DNA from: an uncultured Granulosicoccus sp. | GTDB taxonomy: Bacteria; Pseudomonadota; Gammaproteobacteria; Granulosicoccales; Granulosicoccaceae | Assembly: GCA_947499955.1 (NCBI GenBank) | Contig: CANMQI010000002.1 | Span: forward strand, 124,001-188,000 | Direction: 5' to 3' | Length of the DNA: 64,000 nt | Part shown: one piece after another, positions 16,212 to 25,188 of the stretch | Layout: every line of letters starts with the position of its first letter | Position numbering within the stretch: the stretch's first letter is position 1 | Made by a program: the position numbers and the translations under genes | The notes under the pieces: generated by a model | The model's database searches: none | What the model was told of the DNA's origin: nothing | Seen by the model: only the letters and a program-made list of their open reading frames with translations

Positions 16212-17219
16212 TCACTGCTCGAACAGGTCGTCGACAACAACGGCGACCACTGCCACGCAATCGCCGGTCTGTACCAGTCCCGGGAAGTGACGGGCGCTCA
16301 GAATGCCGCTGCGCCGGGCGAAGTAGTCCACCGGTGGTTGACCGTTGCGCTGGATGGACCAGACCCTGGCCAGCCGATCGCCCTGGTTGACGCTCTCGCC
16401 CAGATCGACTGTGGGTTCGAGCAGGCCGTCATGCTCGCTGAAGACATGACAATCACCATCGGGCATGTCCAGTTGAATGCTGGTCAGCAGCTCCGGTTCG
16501 CCGTTGAGGATGCCGGCGTGCTTGAGAAAATTGCGGACGCCTTTTCTGGCAATACCCACGGAACGGGCCGTGGCGGTGCCACCCCCACCGAGCTCGGTGG
16601 AGACGAACACCTTGCCTGCCTCTTCCACCGCCGTGTCGTACATGCCGACATTGTCGATTTCCAGCAGCTTCATGGAGTAGGGCGCATTGAAGGCCTGCAT
16701 GGCGGCCATGCAGGCTGCTTCCTGCTCCGGGTCCGCCAGTGAATGGGCACAGGCAAAGGGCAGAAAATCGAGCGTCTTGCCGCCGGAATGAAAGTCCAGT
16801 ACGACATCCGCCATGGGAATCAGGACGCGCTGAAAATAGTCGGCAACCTTCTCGGACACGGTGCCATCGGGCTTGCCGGGAAACAGGCGATTCATGTTGC
16901 CCTTGTCGATGGGCGAGGTGCGGGTGCCAGCACGAAACGCCGGGTAATTGAAGGCGGGAACGATGATGAGCGTGCCATGAATGTCTGCCGGGTCGATCGA
17001 TGAAGCCAGCTCGTGCAGCACGATAGGCCCTTCGTACTCATCGCCGTGGTTGGCACCGGTGAGTAGCGCAACCGGCCCGTCACCATTGCGCACGACACTG
17101 ATGGGAATCATCACATTGCCCCAGGCCGAATCATCTCGACTGAACGGCAGTCTGAGATAACCGTGATGAACGCCGTCGACATCGAACGGCACGGTCGGAG
17201 TGATCAGGCTTGCCATCAT
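16212..17219 (-). CDS. DoeB-like zinc deacylase (succinylglutamate desuccinylase/aspartoacylase family)
   Basis: This 335-residue M14-related amidohydrolase has the zinc motif GANHGDEYEG near residue 56 (HxxE). NMNRLFPG near 108 and a second zinc His in DFHSGGKTLDF near 143 follow. The overall pattern, including SRDDSAWG and STELGGGGTATARS, matches DoeB/EutE, N-acetyl-diaminobutyrate deacetylase of ectoine breakdown. No other ectoine gene (doeA, doeC, doeD) is nearby. It lies just upstream of a sugar importer, so it may remove an acyl group from another imported compound. AGGAG precedes the ATG. It may share the operon with the aldo/keto reductase upstream. Confidence 0.78.
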   Translation of the reverse strand: MMASLITPTVPFDVDGVHHGYLRLPFSRDDSAWGNVMIPISVVRNGDGPVALLTGANHGDEYEGPIVLHELASSIDPADIHGTLIIVPAFNYPAFRAGTRTSPIDKGNMNRLFPGKPDGTVSEKVADYFQRVLIPMADVVLDFHSGGKTLDFLPFACAHSLADPEQEAACMAAMQAFNAPYSMKLLEIDNVGMYDTAVEEAGKVFVSTELGGGGTATARSVGIARKGVRNFLKHAGILNGEPELLTSIQLDMPDGDCHVFSEHDGLLEPTVDLGESVNQGDRLARVWSIQRNGQPPVDYFARRSGILSARHFPGLVQTGDCVAVVAVVVDDLFEQ

Positions 17220-17323
17220 GGTATGCGTGCTCCTGGCAGAGAGAAGGTCAAGGCGGGGCTGTGCATGACTGAAGCAATGGCATGCCCGTCAGTGTTGTGC
17301 GCAGCCCCGGTTCGGATCTGAGA

Positions 17324-18295
17324 CTAACCCGGTTTATACACCCTGCTTGCTTCGGGGTCATCGTAGGAAGGGGTCAGTGCATCGAGTTCCTGCCACAGCG
17401 CCTCGGGGATATCGGCAGTGGCCCAGGCCAGCGTCTGCTCCACGCGTTCGGGGCGGGTCACACCACAGATGGTGGAGGCAATGCGCGGGTCGCGCATCGA
17501 GAATTGCAGGGCGACAGCGCCGATCGGCACGTTGTAGCGAGCGCAGACGGCTTCGATATGGCGCACCGGATCGAGCATGTTGTCGCTGGCTTCCTGGTAC
17601 ACATAGCGTGGATGTTCGACCGTACCCTTGGCCAGCACACCACCAGCGTAGGGCGCGGCGTTGAGCACGCTGATGTTGCGAGAACGGGCCAGTTCGATCA
17701 TCGCTTCGGCATTGCGGTTGACCAGCGTGAAGCGGTTGTGGCTGATCAGGGCATCGAAGTCCCAGTTCCTCAGCAGTGGCATCATGACCTCGACGTTGCC
17801 GGCTGCCAGACCCACCGCCTTGCACAAGCCTTCCTCCTTCATCTTCATCAGCTCGGCAAGCGGGCCGTCACTGGCCGCCACCTCGTCGATGGAGGCCGCA
17901 TGCTCCGGATCGTGCAGATGCAACAGATCCACCTGGTCGACATTCATGGCCTTCAGGCTCTGTTCCAGAGACTCCCGCGCGCGGGCCGCATCGAACTTGC
18001 CGGTCTCCATGTTGCGGTCCAGCTTGGTGGACAACTGGGCACCTTCGGGCAGACCACCCAACTGGGCAATCACCTTGCCGATACGTTCCTCACTGCGGCC
18101 ATCGCCGTAGTTGCGAGAGGTATCCAGAAACGGGAAATCACTGCGCAGGATACTCGTGATGGTCTCGAAGGCGCGCTCCTCCGGCGTGCTGTATCCATAG
18201 GTGGCGGGCATGTCACCCAGGCCCGAGGTACCAAAGCACAGGGTCGGTACGCTCAGGGTCGACTTGCCCAGCATGTTCTTCTGCTGGATGTTCAT
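17324..18295 (-). CDS. Aldo/keto reductase, aldose (fucose/threo-aldose) dehydrogenase type
   Basis: This 323-residue NAD(P)-dependent oxidoreductase has a TIM barrel. The catalytic tetrad is visible: Asp in FLDTSRNYG, Tyr in the same block, Lys in STKLDRN and His in LLHLHD. It resembles D-threo-aldose 1-dehydrogenases, which oxidise sugars such as L-fucose to lactones. Next to a CUT2 sugar importer this suggests oxidation of the imported sugar. Its start overlaps the stop of the VOC gene by four bases, so the two are translationally coupled. Confidence 0.87.
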   Translation of the reverse strand: MNIQQKNMLGKSTLSVPTLCFGTSGLGDMPATYGYSTPEERAFETITSILRSDFPFLDTSRNYGDGRSEERIGKVIAQLGGLPEGAQLSTKLDRNMETGKFDAARARESLEQSLKAMNVDQVDLLHLHDPEHAASIDEVAASDGPLAELMKMKEEGLCKAVGLAAGNVEVMMPLLRNWDFDALISHNRFTLVNRNAEAMIELARSRNISVLNAAPYAGGVLAKGTVEHPRYVYQEASDNMLDPVRHIEAVCARYNVPIGAVALQFSMRDPRIASTICGVTRPERVEQTLAWATADIPEALWQELDALTPSYDDPEASRVYKPG

Positions 18296-18687
18296 TGGAA
18301 GCGTCCGTGCTTCTGCAGCACTTCAATGGAATAGCCATCGGGGTCTTTCACGAAGAAGAAGCGTGCGAACAATTTGCCCTCACGTTCGAACTCGACGATG
18401 TCGCGTGGCTCGTAGCCGAGGCTCTTGAAGCGGTCGTGTTCAGCGTCCAGGTCTTCCACGCAGAACGCCAGATGTCCATAGCCGTTGCCCAGGTCGTAGG
18501 CTTCGGTGGTGTCCTTGTTGACGGTCAGCTCCAGTTCAAAGCTGTTCTCCGCATTGCTCAGGTAGACCAGGGTGAAGGTCTCGAAGTCCAGTCGTTCGGC
18601 GATGGACAGAGCAAATGCCTGCTGATAGAAATCGACAGATCGCTGCTCATCGAGCACGCGGATCATGGAATGAATAGCCTTGGCCAT
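18292..18687 (-). CDS. VOC family protein, glyoxalase I (GloA)-like
   Basis: This 131-residue dimer-forming VOC protein keeps all four metal ligands of glyoxalase I: His6, Glu53, His72 and Glu122. That fits lactoylglutathione lyase, which converts the methylglyoxal-glutathione adduct. Several surrounding residues, however, differ from E. coli GloA. It is the first gene of a minus-strand cluster with the aldo/keto reductase and deacylase, so a role in aldehyde disposal during sugar use is plausible. Related VOC members do other chemistry, so the reaction is not certain. Confidence 0.72.
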   Translation of the reverse strand: MAKAIHSMIRVLDEQRSVDFYQQAFALSIAERLDFETFTLVYLSNAENSFELELTVNKDTTEAYDLGNGYGHLAFCVEDLDAEHDRFKSLGYEPRDIVEFEREGKLFARFFFVKDPDGYSIEVLQKHGRFQ

Positions 18688-18891
18688 GAGGGGTTTCCTT
18701 GAAAATGCTGCGTGATAGTGCGGTCAGTGTAGCGGCAAAGCCTGCAGGCGTCATGGCAGCCGTTGCACCACTGGCATGAGCAATCCGCGTGTCCGGTCGC
18801 GCTTTCATTCGCGGTATGAGTCCGTCACGGGCCTCCGGTCAGTGGTCAAGTTCGATATAGTAGGCGCCATTGACTCGCCGAGGATTTTCCC

Positions 18892-19572
18892 ATGTACAGA
18901 ATTGCGCCATCCATCCTGTCAGCCGACTTTGCTGCGCTGGGGGAGGAGGTTCGCCAGGTCATTGCGGCAGGTGCAGACTGGATTCATTTCGATGTCATGG
19001 ACAATCACTATGTGCCCAATCTGACCATCGGGCCTGCAGTGGCAGCAGCCATCAAACCACATTGCGTTACCGCTGATGGGCAGGCCGTACCGCTGGATGT
19101 TCATTTGATGGTGCAGCCGGTGGCCAGTCTGGCCGAGGCCTTTGCAGAGGCCGGTGCCGATGTGATCACCTTCCATCCGGATGCGGAGCGCCATGTCGAC
19201 AGAACCCTGCAACTGATCCGTGATGCCGGTTGTCAGGCCGGACTGGTTCTGAACCCGGCAGTCTCACTGGATGTGCTGGAGTGGACGATCGACAAGGTCG
19301 ACATCATCCTGCTGATGAGCGTCAACCCGGGTTTTGGTGGTCAGAGCTTCATCGATCATACCCTGCGAAAGATCGAGCAGACCCGCAAGCTGATCGATTC
19401 CACCGGTCGTGATATCCGTCTGGAAGTGGATGGTGGCATCAAGATCGACAACATCGCACAGGTCGCCTCTGCCGGTGCCGACACCTTTGTTGCCGGTAGC
19501 GCCATCTTCAATCAGCCGGACTATCGGCAGGTCATCGACGCGATGCGGGCAGAACTTGCCAATGTCGGCTGA
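18892..19572 (+). CDS. rpe: Ribulose-phosphate 3-epimerase
   Basis: This 226-residue TIM-barrel enzyme interconverts ribulose-5-phosphate and xylulose-5-phosphate in the pentose phosphate pathway. Conserved blocks are [22 protein letters not shown] (metal His and Asp), [16 protein letters not shown] and EVDGGI. The ATG at 18892 has GAGG eight bases upstream. It overlaps gph by 11 bases. The rpe-gph order is common in proteobacteria. Length is normal. Confidence 0.97.
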   Translation: MYRIAPSILSADFAALGEEVRQVIAAGADWIHFDVMDNHYVPNLTIGPAVAAAIKPHCVTADGQAVPLDVHLMVQPVASLAEAFAEAGADVITFHPDAERHVDRTLQLIRDAGCQAGLVLNPAVSLDVLEWTIDKVDIILLMSVNPGFGGQSFIDHTLRKIEQTRKLIDSTGRDIRLEVDGGIKIDNIAQVASAGADTFVAGSAIFNQPDYRQVIDAMRAELANVG

Positions 19573-20302
19573 ACCTTCGCCAGAGGGCCTGCGTGGGCGC
19601 CTGAACGGGCGCGTACAGGGCAAGCTCACCTCGCTGGAACTGATTGCCATCGACCTGGATGGCACGCTGGTGGATTCGGTCAAGGACCTGCATCAGGCCG
19701 TGAATCGCATGCAGTCCGATCTGTCCCTGCCGCTGGCATCCGAGGCTGATGTGCTTGGCTGGGTGGGCAACGGCATTGATCGTCTGGTGCATCGGGCCTT
19801 GACGGGCGACATGCACACAGATGCCGAGCCGGCACATTTTGCCCGGGCCAGCAGTGCCTTTCGGCAAGCGTACAAGGGGATGGTCGGCCACTATTCACGC
19901 TTGTATCCCGGCGTGCTCGACGGGCTTGACTGGATGGTGAGCCTGAATGTGCCATTGGTGGTGGTGACCAACAAGGATTCGGTGTTTGCCAACGATCTGT
20001 TGCAGCAGCTGGGTATCCGACATTACTTCAGGCATCTGATCGGCGGTGATGATGTGCTTGCCAAGAAACCTGACCCCGAAGGCCTGTTGCAGGCTGCGCG
20101 TCTTTGCTGCGCTGCGCCGCAGCACAGTCTGCTCATCGGGGATTCCGTATCCGACTTCAGGGCCGCCGTGGCGGCTGGATTTCTGTGTGTCGGCTTGAGC
20201 TATGGTTACAATCACGGACGTACGATTGACAGCCTGGATGCCTCGGAGTCGCCGGATGCGGTGCTGGACTCCTTTGCCGAGTTGCCTGCGCTACTGGCCT
20301 GA
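19562..20302 (+). CDS. gph: Phosphoglycolate phosphatase
   Basis: This 246-residue HAD-superfamily phosphatase removes phosphate from 2-phosphoglycolate. The HAD motifs are DLDGTLVDS (nucleophile Asp), VVTNKD, KKPDP and [10 protein letters not shown]. The cap helices follow motif I. The ATG at 19562 overlaps the end of rpe by 11 bases; the open frame extends further upstream, but only as overlap with rpe. The N-terminal ~25 residues are basic and slightly longer than in E. coli Gph. Confidence 0.93.
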   Translation: MSAEPSPEGLRGRLNGRVQGKLTSLELIAIDLDGTLVDSVKDLHQAVNRMQSDLSLPLASEADVLGWVGNGIDRLVHRALTGDMHTDAEPAHFARASSAFRQAYKGMVGHYSRLYPGVLDGLDWMVSLNVPLVVVTNKDSVFANDLLQQLGIRHYFRHLIGGDDVLAKKPDPEGLLQAARLCCAAPQHSLLIGDSVSDFRAAVAAGFLCVGLSYGYNHGRTIDSLDASESPDAVLDSFAELPALLA

Positions 20303-20432
20303 GCAAGGTGTCTGGCCCGGTAGATGCTGGCATAGTCACTATATCGTTCGCCGCGCCGTATCGCTGGCCTCGACAGAGGTGCTCAGCCAGGCCCGGCGCT
20401 AGCCATCAGAAGCTGTAAGCCAGCGGAAAATC

Positions 20433-21647
20433 ATGTTGAACATGCCCAAGACCGACTCAGAACAGACGATCGATACGGATACGGCGATGGCGACAGCTGC
20501 CCGCAAGGAAAGGCTGTCTGTTGCCCGACCATCCCGCATGCGACTGGTCGTGGCGGCCTGTTTTCTGTCTGTGGCCAGTAGCGCTGTGCACGCCGCCTGT
20601 TCTGATGAGGAGCTCCTCATTTCGCGGGATCTGGCGAGCAAGGCTGCCGCGAGCGATAACGATACAGTCCGGCTGTTGCTGCTCAAACGCTCGGTCGATG
20701 AATGTTCTGCCTACCCGGTCTGGCTGGAGCTGGGCAAGTTGCAGATGCAGATGGATAACCCTTTTGATGCGGTGTATGCGTTCGAGCATGCGGTGGATTT
20801 TCAGCCGAATGCCAGTAACGGTGTCACGCCGGATCAGTTACTGCGCCGGGCTATTGGTAATGCCCGCCTGGCGGAAGCCTATCAGGCCAGCGGCGAGCTG
20901 GCGATGGCACTGGTGGCAACGCAGGAAGCCGTTGATGCCTTTGACCTGCTGAAGCAGCCGGTACCGCGGCGACTGGTGCAGTTGCAGGCCAGGCTCGACG
21001 ATGCGGTCAGTCAGAGCGATGCAGACGTCATGGTGCGCTCCATCGAGGTACAGCAGGATCGTGCCAGTCGAGGGATCGGTGTCAGTCCGCGATTATTGGA
21101 CCCGGTGGAAGGTCGGGATGCGGTGACGGAGACACTCACGCTGTTGTCCGATTACAGCGGCGACCCGGTGGCGTCTCCCGAAGAGCTGGGAATCGAGATT
21201 CCTGTCTTTGACGAGACGGCAGAGGCCGATGAGCCGATGCGTCTGGTTCAGCCCGTCAGGCAAGAGACAGAAGAAGCGAGTCCAGCCCGCCTCAACATTC
21301 CCGTGCTGTTCAAGTTCGATAGTGCCGAGCTGACTGACGAGAGCCGGGTCACCATCGAGCAACTGGCGGCGGCTCTGGCCCGTCTTGATCTGGACAAGGA
21401 CGATACGGTGATGGTCATCGGGCACACTGACTCACGCGGTACGGCAACTTACAACATGAATCTGAGTCGCGATCGCGCAGAGACCGTGGCCGATGTGCTG
21501 TCATCGATGCTGAAGGCTCGATCTGCCGATGCGCTCAAGCTGCAGTATCAGGGACGCGGTGAGACCGAGCTTCGCTACCAGGGTGAAGACGCCGATGATC
21601 ACCGGCGTAACCGGCGTGTCGAAGTCGTGGTCAGTCAGCAACCGTAG
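20433..21647 (+). CDS. OmpA-family peptidoglycan-binding protein
   Basis: This 404-residue envelope protein has a hydrophobic signal-like segment near residues 36-53, after a 35-residue polar lead. The true start may therefore be the Met at codon 36. A helical, TPR-like middle follows (LELGKLQMQMDNPFDAVYAFEHA). The C-terminal OmpA domain (about 285-404) has FKFDSAELT, GHTDSRGTATYN and NLSRDRAETV. This domain anchors proteins to diaminopimelate in peptidoglycan. It stands alone downstream of gph; specific role unknown. Confidence 0.85.
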   Translation: MLNMPKTDSEQTIDTDTAMATAARKERLSVARPSRMRLVVAACFLSVASSAVHAACSDEELLISRDLASKAAASDNDTVRLLLLKRSVDECSAYPVWLELGKLQMQMDNPFDAVYAFEHAVDFQPNASNGVTPDQLLRRAIGNARLAEAYQASGELAMALVATQEAVDAFDLLKQPVPRRLVQLQARLDDAVSQSDADVMVRSIEVQQDRASRGIGVSPRLLDPVEGRDAVTETLTLLSDYSGDPVASPEELGIEIPVFDETAEADEPMRLVQPVRQETEEASPARLNIPVLFKFDSAELTDESRVTIEQLAAALARLDLDKDDTVMVIGHTDSRGTATYNMNLSRDRAETVADVLSSMLKARSADALKLQYQGRGETELRYQGEDADDHRRNRRVEVVVSQQP

Positions 21648-21814
21648 TCATGACAAGGTGCCGGGCGTCTCAATGACGACTTGCCGCTTGCTCCTTATGT
21701 GGTGAGTGCCTGACAGATCTGGCATGATGCCCCAAGGCGCAGTGCTTCATCACCACACTGGAGTGCTGCGTACCACCTGAAAAAGGGTTCGGTACCACTG
21801 GAGGAATACACCGT

Positions 21815-22846
21815 ATGAAAGCTACGATTACCGCATTGGGAAGTACCACGATTGCATTGATTGGTGCACTGTCCGGCAGCGCCATCGCTGCCGAAAAACT
21901 GACGTATTATTGCAGTGCACAAGAAGACTGGTGCCAGCTGATGGCCAATGGTTTCGAGGAGGCTACGGGCATCAAGGTCAACATGACGCGCAAGTCATCA
22001 GGTGAGACCATGGCGCAGCTCAAGGCCGAAGCCGACAACCCGAAGGGCGACATCTGGTGGGGCGGCACCGGAGACCCGCATCTGCAGGCGGCCGAGGAAG
22101 GATTGACAGAGCCCTACGAGTCTCCCATGCGCGGTGAGTTGCACGACTGGGCCATCAAGCAGGCCGAGTCCGGCGGCAATGCCACCATCGGCATCTATTC
22201 CGGCGCTCTGGGTTATGGCTACAACGAAGAGGTGCTGGAGGCCAACAATCTGCCGGTACCCGCCTGCTGGAAAGACTTGCTCAAACCCGAATACAAGGGG
22301 CATGTGCAGATGGCCAACCCGAATTCATCCGGAACGGCCTACACCACGCTTGCCACCATCGTGCAGTTGTTCGGTGAAGAGGAAGGCTTCGAGTTCATGA
22401 AGGGTCTGCACAAGAACATCAATCAATACACCAAGTCCGGTTCTGCACCCATCAAGGCGGCTGCCCGAGGGGAAAACACCATTGGTATCGTCTTCATGCA
22501 CGATGCTGTGGCGCAAGCCGCATCCGGGTTCCCCATCAAGGTGGTAGCACCTTGTGAAGGCACCGGCTACGAGATTGGTGGCATGAGTATCGTCAAGGGG
22601 GCACGCAATCCGGAAAATGCGCAGAAATTCTACGACTGGGCACTGCAGGCCGATGTGCAGTCTCGCTCGCTGGAAGTCAAGGCATTCCAGGTGATGTCCA
22701 ACAAGGCGGCGGAGAGTTCTCCACTGGCCCCGGATCTGGATAGCCTGACGCTGATCGACTATGACTTCACCAAGTACGGCTCGTCCGATGAGCGCAAGCG
22801 TCTTTTGAAGAAATGGGATGACGAGGTCTCCGTCCTGCCTCAGTAA
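21815..22846 (+). CDS. Ferric-type ABC transporter periplasmic binding protein (FbpA/AfuA-like)
   Basis: This 343-residue periplasmic protein of the family 1 solute-binding group has a signal peptide cleaved near IAAEK (residue 25). YYCSAQEDWC near 30 and GDIWWGGTGDPHLQ near 76 resemble the AfuA/FbpA group that carries Fe(III) or related anions. Paired Cys residues suggest a disulfide. GGAGG precedes the ATG at 21815. It heads an operon with a fused permease (51-base gap) and an ATPase. I saw no clear Fur box in the 167-base upstream gap, so iron as substrate is not proven. Confidence 0.85.
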   Translation: MKATITALGSTTIALIGALSGSAIAAEKLTYYCSAQEDWCQLMANGFEEATGIKVNMTRKSSGETMAQLKAEADNPKGDIWWGGTGDPHLQAAEEGLTEPYESPMRGELHDWAIKQAESGGNATIGIYSGALGYGYNEEVLEANNLPVPACWKDLLKPEYKGHVQMANPNSSGTAYTTLATIVQLFGEEEGFEFMKGLHKNINQYTKSGSAPIKAAARGENTIGIVFMHDAVAQAASGFPIKVVAPCEGTGYEIGGMSIVKGARNPENAQKFYDWALQADVQSRSLEVKAFQVMSNKAAESSPLAPDLDSLTLIDYDFTKYGSSDERKRLLKKWDDEVSVLPQ

Positions 22847-22897
22847 TCCAGTCATGTCTGTGTTCCCACAGTTGCAGTTCAACGGAGACCGATATTC

Positions 22898-25117
22898 GTG
22901 AATCGTGTTGTCTTGCTGTGGTTGATGGTCGGGGTGGCAGGTTTTTGCCTGCTGCCCTGGTACGTTCTGGAAGAGGGACTGTGGAGCTTCGAGTGGCTGT
23001 TTGATGGTTACCCGACCGACTCCGACTACGCACCGGCAGTGTTCCTATTGCTGCAGGGCGAAAAGCTCTGGTTGAGCCCCCTCTTGTTGTTCCTGCTGGC
23101 ACCCGTGCTGGTGATCTTTCGTGACAAGAGCGATCCCTTGTTCAGCAAGGTGCTGTGCCTGGCCGGCGGCCTGGGTCTGCTCTACCTGCTGGCACAGGGA
23201 TTCAGTATCGGCATACGCGGCTGGAACAGCGAGCTGCTGCTGGCGGTGTTTGGTGAACTGGGGGATCGTCAGTACGGCTTCGGCTACGGCGCCATGTTGC
23301 TGGGTATCAGTTTCCTGTTCTATCTGACGACCGGCATTGCGGCGCGCGGTGTGGTCAACGGCGATGTGTTTGTCGTCGGGTCCATCGGATTCGTGATCGC
23401 GATGGTGGGTCTGTTCATCTTCCTGCCGGTGTTGCAGATGCTGTCCAGTGCCCTGCAGGATGATCAGGGCCAGTATTCCCTGCTGGTCTTCTTCTCCAAA
23501 TTCTTCGATGACAAGATCTGGGGTCTGCACTGCCTGGTGTCATCCCGCGGCTGTGGGGTCGCCTGGAATTCCCTGTCACTGGCCTTGCTGGTGGGTGCGC
23601 TGACCACGCTGCTGGGGCTGGTGTTCGCACTGGTGGCCACGCGTTCCGGTCTGCGTCAGGCGCATCTGCTGCGCCCGTTGACGGTGCTGCCGATTATCAC
23701 GCCACCGTTCGTCATCGGGCTGGCCATCATTCTGTTGTTCGGCCTGTCCGGTACTGTGACGCAGTTTGTCGCCGACCTGTTCGGTTTGCAGCCCAGTCGC
23801 TGGGTGTATGGCATGCCAGGTATCCTGATAGCGCAATTGCTGTCCTTTACCCCCATCGCCTTTCTGGTGCTCATTGGTGTGGTTGAAGGGATATCTCCTT
23901 CCATGGAAGAGGCCTCGCAGACCTTGCGAGCCAGCCGCTGGCAGACCTTCAAGACGGTCTCTCTGCCATTGATGCGGCCGGGACTTGCCAATGCCTTCCT
24001 GCTCGGCTTCATCGAGAGCATGGCGGATTTTGGTAATCCGCTGGTGCTCGGTGGCAATTTCGATGTGCTCTCCACCGAGATCTTCTTCGCCATCGTGGGT
24101 GCACAGAACGATCAGGGCAAGGCGGCGGTGCTGGCCATCGTGCTGCTGATCTTCACGCTGACTGCCTTCTATGCGCAGCGCCGCTGGTTGGGCAAGAAGT
24201 CCTATACCACCCGCACCGGCAAGGGCGATGGCGGCATACCCACGAAAATGCCCAGGCGCGTGCTGTACCCCTGCTATGCGCTGGTGACGATCTGGGGCAC
24301 CTTCACGCTGGTGGTGTACGGCATGATTGTCTACGGCGGCTTCGTGGAGCTGTGGGGGCTGGATCATACGCTGACCTTCAAGCACTACATCACAGCCTTC
24401 GACGTGGCGATTAACGAGCACGGCATTCACTGGCGCGGTTCAGCCTGGGATTCGTTCTGGACCACCTTGCGCATCGCCGCCACCGCCGCACCGCTGACAG
24501 CCGCTCTGGGTCTGGTCACCGCTTATCTACTGGTCAGGCAGAACTTCCGGGGCAAGAATGCCTTTGAGTTCGGCACCATGCTCAGCTTTGCCATACCGGG
24601 TACGGTCATTGGTGTCGCCTACATTCTGGCGTTCAATGTGCCACCCCTGGAGCTTACCGGAACCGGTGTGATTCTGGTGATCAGCTTCATCTTCCGCAAC
24701 ATGCCCGTGGGGGTTCGTGCCGGTATTGCTTCCATGTCCCAGTTGGACAAGAGTCTGGATGAAGCCTCGCTGACACTGGGTGCCAATACCTGGCGCACCT
24801 TCCGACAGATCATTCTGCCGCTGATGCGTCCGGCCATACTGGCGGCTCTGGTATTCAGTTTCGTTCGGGCCATGACGGCCATCAGTGCGGTGATCTTCCT
24901 GGTAAGTGCCGAGCACAACATGGCGACCAGCTACATCATTGGCCGGGTAGAGAACAACGACTACGGTATTGCCATTGCCTACAGTACGGTGTTGATCGTG
25001 GTCATGCTCAGTGTGGTGGCCATCATGCAGTTGGCGGTTGGCAAGGCAAAGACCAGTCGTCGAACCACACCGGGCCTTGCGGTTCAAGCCGCGCCTGATG
25101 CGGTCGTGGTTCGCTAA
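22898..25117 (+). CDS. Ferric-type ABC transporter fused permease (FbpB-like)
   Basis: This 739-residue inner-membrane protein contains two permease halves in one chain. Each has an EAA loop: EEASQTLRASRWQTFK near 337 and DEASLTLGANTWRTFRQ near 621. FbpB proteins are usually about 500-560 residues. The surplus is an extra N-terminal region of about 200 residues with four or five more hydrophobic helices. It starts with GTG at 22898 after GGAGACC. It is co-transcribed with the binding protein and followed by the ATPase. Confidence 0.88.
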   Translation: MNRVVLLWLMVGVAGFCLLPWYVLEEGLWSFEWLFDGYPTDSDYAPAVFLLLQGEKLWLSPLLLFLLAPVLVIFRDKSDPLFSKVLCLAGGLGLLYLLAQGFSIGIRGWNSELLLAVFGELGDRQYGFGYGAMLLGISFLFYLTTGIAARGVVNGDVFVVGSIGFVIAMVGLFIFLPVLQMLSSALQDDQGQYSLLVFFSKFFDDKIWGLHCLVSSRGCGVAWNSLSLALLVGALTTLLGLVFALVATRSGLRQAHLLRPLTVLPIITPPFVIGLAIILLFGLSGTVTQFVADLFGLQPSRWVYGMPGILIAQLLSFTPIAFLVLIGVVEGISPSMEEASQTLRASRWQTFKTVSLPLMRPGLANAFLLGFIESMADFGNPLVLGGNFDVLSTEIFFAIVGAQNDQGKAAVLAIVLLIFTLTAFYAQRRWLGKKSYTTRTGKGDGGIPTKMPRRVLYPCYALVTIWGTFTLVVYGMIVYGGFVELWGLDHTLTFKHYITAFDVAINEHGIHWRGSAWDSFWTTLRIAATAAPLTAALGLVTAYLLVRQNFRGKNAFEFGTMLSFAIPGTVIGVAYILAFNVPPLELTGTGVILVISFIFRNMPVGVRAGIASMSQLDKSLDEASLTLGANTWRTFRQIILPLMRPAILAALVFSFVRAMTAISAVIFLVSAEHNMATSYIIGRVENNDYGIAIAYSTVLIVVMLSVVAIMQLAVGKAKTSRRTTPGLAVQAAPDAVVVR

Positions 25118-25188
25118 GTGGTCTTGCCCGTGACACTCCCGTTCTTGCTTCCCGGCAAGCCAGCCCAATACAGTTGACAGGTTATTGC

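Noticed and set aside
16212-17219. Ectoine degradation cluster
   Set aside because: Only the DoeB-like gene is present; doeA, doeC, doeD and an ectoine transporter are not seen nearby.
21648-21814. Fur box upstream of the ferric-type operon
   Set aside because: No stretch close to the GATAATGATAATCATTATC consensus was seen by eye.
22858-22871. Short hairpin (CTGTG/CACAG) between the ferric binding protein and permease genes
   Set aside because: Only five pairs; expected often by chance. I do not count it with the four stronger junction hairpins.
22325-22882. Long minus-strand frame opposite the ferric binding-protein gene
   Set aside because: It is antisense to a well-supported gene and reads like its shadow, with His/Gln-rich composition and no family.
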